Source of the DNA: Halorussus limi
GTDB taxonomy: Archaea; Halobacteriota; Halobacteria; Halobacteriales; Haladaptataceae
DNA: 64,000 nucleotides
Direction: 5' to 3'
NCBI RefSeq assembly: GCF_023238205.1
Contig: NZ_CP096663.1
Location: forward strand, 62,001-126,000
Part shown: positions 61,699 to 64,000 of the stretch, one piece after another
Layout: every line of letters starts with the position of its first letter
Position numbering within the stretch: position 1 is the stretch's first letter
Notes under the pieces: model-generated
Told to the model about the DNA's origin: nothing
The model's database searches: none
Seen by the model: the letters and a program-made list of their open reading frames with translations, nothing else
Made by a program: the position numbers and the translations under genes

Positions 61699-62943
61699 AT
61701 GTACTACGCCTACAAGTACCGTCTCAAACCGTCCAACGTCCACCGAGAGGAGTTGGACCGCCACCGAGACATTTGTAGGCAACTATACAATCACGCCCTC
61801 TACCGCTTCAACCAAATCCCCGAAGACGCAGGCACACTTAATCAGCGTGTTCGGTCCATCCGAGACGAAATCCCGTCCCTGAAAGATTGGTGGGATGGAC
61901 TCTCGGACGTGTACTCGACAGTTCTGCAAACAGCGGTCATGCGAATTGAACAGAACGTCAAGTCGCTCGGAGGACTCAAGGAGAACGGCTACGGCGTCGG
62001 TCACCTCACGTGGAAACCGCCACGGGAGTTCCGCAGTTTCACCTACAGTCAGTCTGGCTTCAAGCTCAACAAGAAGGGCGGTCAGACTGTCCTGTCACTC
62101 TCAAAACTCGCGGACATCCCGCTTCGGCTCCACCGACCTATCCCCGACAACGCTACACTCAAACAGGTCACGGTCAAGAAAGAGCCGACGGGCGAGTGGT
62201 TCGCCACCTTCGGCGTCGAACTGGACCGTGAATCACCCGAACTACCCGAGAATCCCGAGCAGTGCGTCGGTATCGACGTGGGGATTCTCACGTACGCCCA
62301 CGACACCGACGGCACGGCGGTCGGGTCGCTCGACCTCTCGGACGAATGTGAACGCTTGGAACGCGAGCAACGGAAACTCTCGCGCAAACAGCACGGGTCG
62401 AAAAACTGGGAGAAGCAACGGCGAAAAGTCGCAGAGTGTCACGCCGACCTCCGACGCAAGCGCCGCGACTTCTTGCACAAGCTCTCTGCCTACTACGCTC
62501 GGGAGTACGACCTTGTGGCGGTCGAAGACCTGAACGTGACGGGGATGATGGAGTCACCGTCGAACAGCCGCAACACGGCGTCCGCCGCGTGGAGAACGTT
62601 CCTCTCGTTGCTCGAATACAAGTGCGAGCGCGAAGGGGCGTACTTCGTGGCGGTCAACCCGAGAGGGACGACCAAGGAGTGTGCATCCTGCGGTGTCTCG
62701 ACGCAGAAGCCACTGTGGGTTCGTGAACACTCCTGTCCTGCCTGCGGGTTCGAGGCGGACAGGGACGCGAACGCGGCGTGGAACATTCGTTCTCGCGGCC
62801 TCGAAGATGTAGGAGTGGGACACTCCGAAGCAACGCCTGTGGAGACTGCGCTCCCTGCGGATACACCTGTATCTGCAAAGCGTGTCGTGGAAACAGGAAG
62901 CCCCACCCTCACCGAGCGAACGGCGCAAGCCGTGAGCGAGTAG
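61699..62943 (+). CDS. tnpB: TnpB RNA-guided nuclease
   Basis: 414 aa. The RuvC residues are intact: D in GIDVGILTY, E in VEDLNVTG and D in DRDANAAWN. The zinc finger is CASCG ... CPACG. The N-terminal half is the helical RNA-binding region (MYYAYKYRLKPSNVHREEL). TnpB uses an RNA from the element's 3' end to cut the donor joint after excision, so the element is kept. The full set of catalytic residues suggests an active enzyme. Confidence 0.9.
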   Translation: MYYAYKYRLKPSNVHREELDRHRDICRQLYNHALYRFNQIPEDAGTLNQRVRSIRDEIPSLKDWWDGLSDVYSTVLQTAVMRIEQNVKSLGGLKENGYGVGHLTWKPPREFRSFTYSQSGFKLNKKGGQTVLSLSKLADIPLRLHRPIPDNATLKQVTVKKEPTGEWFATFGVELDRESPELPENPEQCVGIDVGILTYAHDTDGTAVGSLDLSDECERLEREQRKLSRKQHGSKNWEKQRRKVAECHADLRRKRRDFLHKLSAYYAREYDLVAVEDLNVTGMMESPSNSRNTASAAWRTFLSLLEYKCEREGAYFVAVNPRGTTKECASCGVSTQKPLWVREHSCPACGFEADRDANAAWNIRSRGLEDVGVGHSEATPVETALPADTPVSAKRVVETGSPTLTERTAQAVSE

Positions 62944-62947
62944 GGTG
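62904..62947 (+). ncRNA. Stem-loop at the tnpB 3' end, omega-RNA candidate
   Basis: CACCCT (62904-62909) pairs with AGGGTG (62942-62947), and inside is ACGGC / GCCGT closed by a GCAA tetraloop (62920-62933). It overlaps the last TnpB codons and its stop. TnpB guide RNAs are encoded at exactly this place; the guide would be the sequence following the element end. Confidence 0.55.
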
Positions 62948-63221
62948 AGGTAGTTCACTAGCACCGTATTCGCGTTACCGACGTACTGACTGAAGAATCG
63001 TCGACTACTGCGGCGAAATCTATTTATCGGCCACGACAAAAGTAGTAATTGTATCCCGGACTCCGTCCCGTCCTTTTTCCACTCGCCCATCGGTTCGCCA
63101 CCATAGGGGCGTCCTCCGATGGCACTGCTCTGAGATGCGCCGTGCCAGCGACGGTTCGTCCCCAGCGGTCGTTGGGTGTCCCTTGACGGGGCTGAGCAGT
63201 ACCCGGAGAGACACCGCACCT

Positions 63222-63434
63222 ATGACCAACGAAACAGATCTCCCCTGCACGGACTGTGGAACTGCCCTCAACGAACGAGTAGTCCACGTGCGGGACCTCT
63301 CAATATCCACGGAGTGGCGTGGTACCGTTCAAATTGCAGAGTGTCCACTATGTGGCGCGAGATATTATCCCGAACGCACGCTCGCAAAATTGAGGAGATC
63401 CTCACAGCGGACACTATCTCAAGAGGGAGGCTAG
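63222..63434 (+). CDS. Small zinc-ribbon protein
   Basis: 70 aa from ATG 63222. CTDCG and CPLCG form a typical four-cysteine zinc ribbon spaced by a beta-rich segment. The tail (YYPERTLAKLRRSSQR) is basic. The next gene starts 5 nt after its stop, so the two form an operon. Rubredoxin- or ribosome-type roles are excluded by size and sequence; it is more likely a regulator. Confidence 0.65.
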   Translation: MTNETDLPCTDCGTALNERVVHVRDLSISTEWRGTVQIAECPLCGARYYPERTLAKLRRSSQRTLSQEGG

Positions 63435-63439
63435 CAATT

Positions 63440-64000
63440 ATGGAGAACTCATCACAACAACCTACGGACGGAGTTGAGCTTACCATTAAGAATTTCCCCG
63501 AAGTTTTAGCGGACGGCACAACAGTTCTTGTAGCTGGGACAATCGATCCAACAGCATACGCTCTTTGTCTCCGAGCACTCTGCCATTATAGCAGGAGTGC
63601 TGATACATCAGTTGTCGTGACGGCAACCGAGAATGCATCTCAGACTATTAGCCGATACGAACGCGTATGTCCGACCTCAGACCCTTCGAAACTCCGTCTC
63701 GTCGATATGGCCTCCAAACAGTACATCTCGGCACCCTATGAGGATACCCCGACGATATCAATTCCGACACCGGACGACCTCGAACGCCTCGTTCTCGCGA
63801 TATCCGAGTTAGCCGAGATAAGCGGTTCGATAACTGGTCAGCGCCACATCGTTATTCGCTCACTCTCGCCGATTTTGGCATCGACTCCTGTTAAGCGTGT
63901 TTCGACAGTTCTCAGTCGCATCTCCGGAATCCGAACACCAGCTGGGCTCGGTCTTTTTGGTCTCGATTACACAGCACACGACGAAGAGACAATGAGAGAA
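63440..64000 (+). CDS. RecA/KaiC-like haloarchaeal protein (3' cut by window)
   Basis: The first 187 codons are in the window. The chain starts MENSSQQPTDGVELTIKNF and contains LVAGTIDPTAYALCLRALCHY, VVVTATENASQTISRYERV, and RHIVIRSLSPILASTPVKRVSTVLSRISG. These segments resemble the P-loop-less RecA/KaiC-like fold of a haloarchaeal family (DUF7504 in memory), where the Walker A is lost. Five nt separate it from the zinc-ribbon gene. The C-terminus is not visible. Confidence 0.6.
   Translation, partial: MENSSQQPTDGVELTIKNFPEVLADGTTVLVAGTIDPTAYALCLRALCHYSRSADTSVVVTATENASQTISRYERVCPTSDPSKLRLVDMASKQYISAPYEDTPTISIPTPDDLERLVLAISELAEISGSITGQRHIVIRSLSPILASTPVKRVSTVLSRISGIRTPAGLGLFGLDYTAHDEETMRE

Larger units (their letters stand above)
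61558..62960 (+). mobile_element. IS605/IS1341-type tnpB element
   Basis: A small RHH gene and tnpB, ending in a stem-loop. No tnpA is present, so this is a non-autonomous form. Ends are approximate: IS605 elements have no inverted terminal repeats, and the left end was not found with certainty. Confidence 0.65.

Overview
The window is haloarchaeal accessory DNA, most likely part of a large plasmid or megaplasmid. The supporting signs are acidic high-GC proteins, many Tat signal peptides of lipoprotein type (RR ... LxGC), leaderless promoters with a TATA box about 27 nt upstream, an archaeal TFB, and a ParA-type partition ATPase next to an iteron array. No replication initiator, rRNA or tRNA gene was recognised.

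Layout. (1) 1-760: 5' end of parA on the minus strand and a repeat region of CTGT motifs on a strict 13-bp lattice, partly inside two 182-bp tandem units. (2) 0.97-9.9 kb: metabolic and cargo genes (CoA-disulfide reductase-like flavoprotein, RNase HI, Tat lipoproteins, a PQQ-type propeller, DsrE) mixed with decaying genes (a frameshifted NAD(P)H-hydrate epimerase, a DUF3179-like remnant). (3) 10-20.2 kb: almost all on the minus strand; small haloarchaeal plasmid proteins, a VapBC pair, a TumE-like toxin with an HTH partner, TFB and an RPA-like OB-fold protein. Six of these genes are preceded by the same architecture, a T-rich tract directly followed by a stem-loop whose stem sequence differs in each copy. 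(4) 20.2-21.1 kb: inverted-repeat-rich non-coding DNA and a gene remnant.

(5) 21.2-31.8 kb: the most striking locus. It holds a tyrosine recombinase, a 1207-aa Eco57I-like adenine methyltransferase, a divergent headless second methyltransferase C-terminal cassette, and a PLD-SNF2 helicase. Two 56-bp inverted repeats (54/56 identical) sit at the same reading-frame position just after methyltransferase motif I. Inverting the 1.5 kb between them would move the promoter and N-terminal 435 codons from one C-terminal (target recognition) half to the other. I read this as a phase-variable restriction/defence system. (6) 31.9-37 kb: PIN/HTH module, lipoprotein, degenerate zincin-like protein, membrane protein, small HTH.

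(7) 36.7-52.5 kb: archaeal conjugation module on the minus strand: primase-polymerase, VirD4-like ATPase with extra C-terminal domains, a partner protein, VirB4, VirB6-like, a lipoprotein, a large surface protein, VirB2-like pilin and two more Tat lipoproteins. (8) 52.7-59.2 kb: three overlapping plus-strand genes resembling a split AddAB (inactive helicase-like protein, PD-(D/E)XK nuclease with four cysteines, UvrD-nuclease fusion). (9) 59.5-64 kb: an extra full-length copy of the termination factor aCPSF1/FttA, an IS605-type tnpB element with a tiny RHH gene, the relic end of a second such element, and two genes at the right edge, the last one cut by the window.
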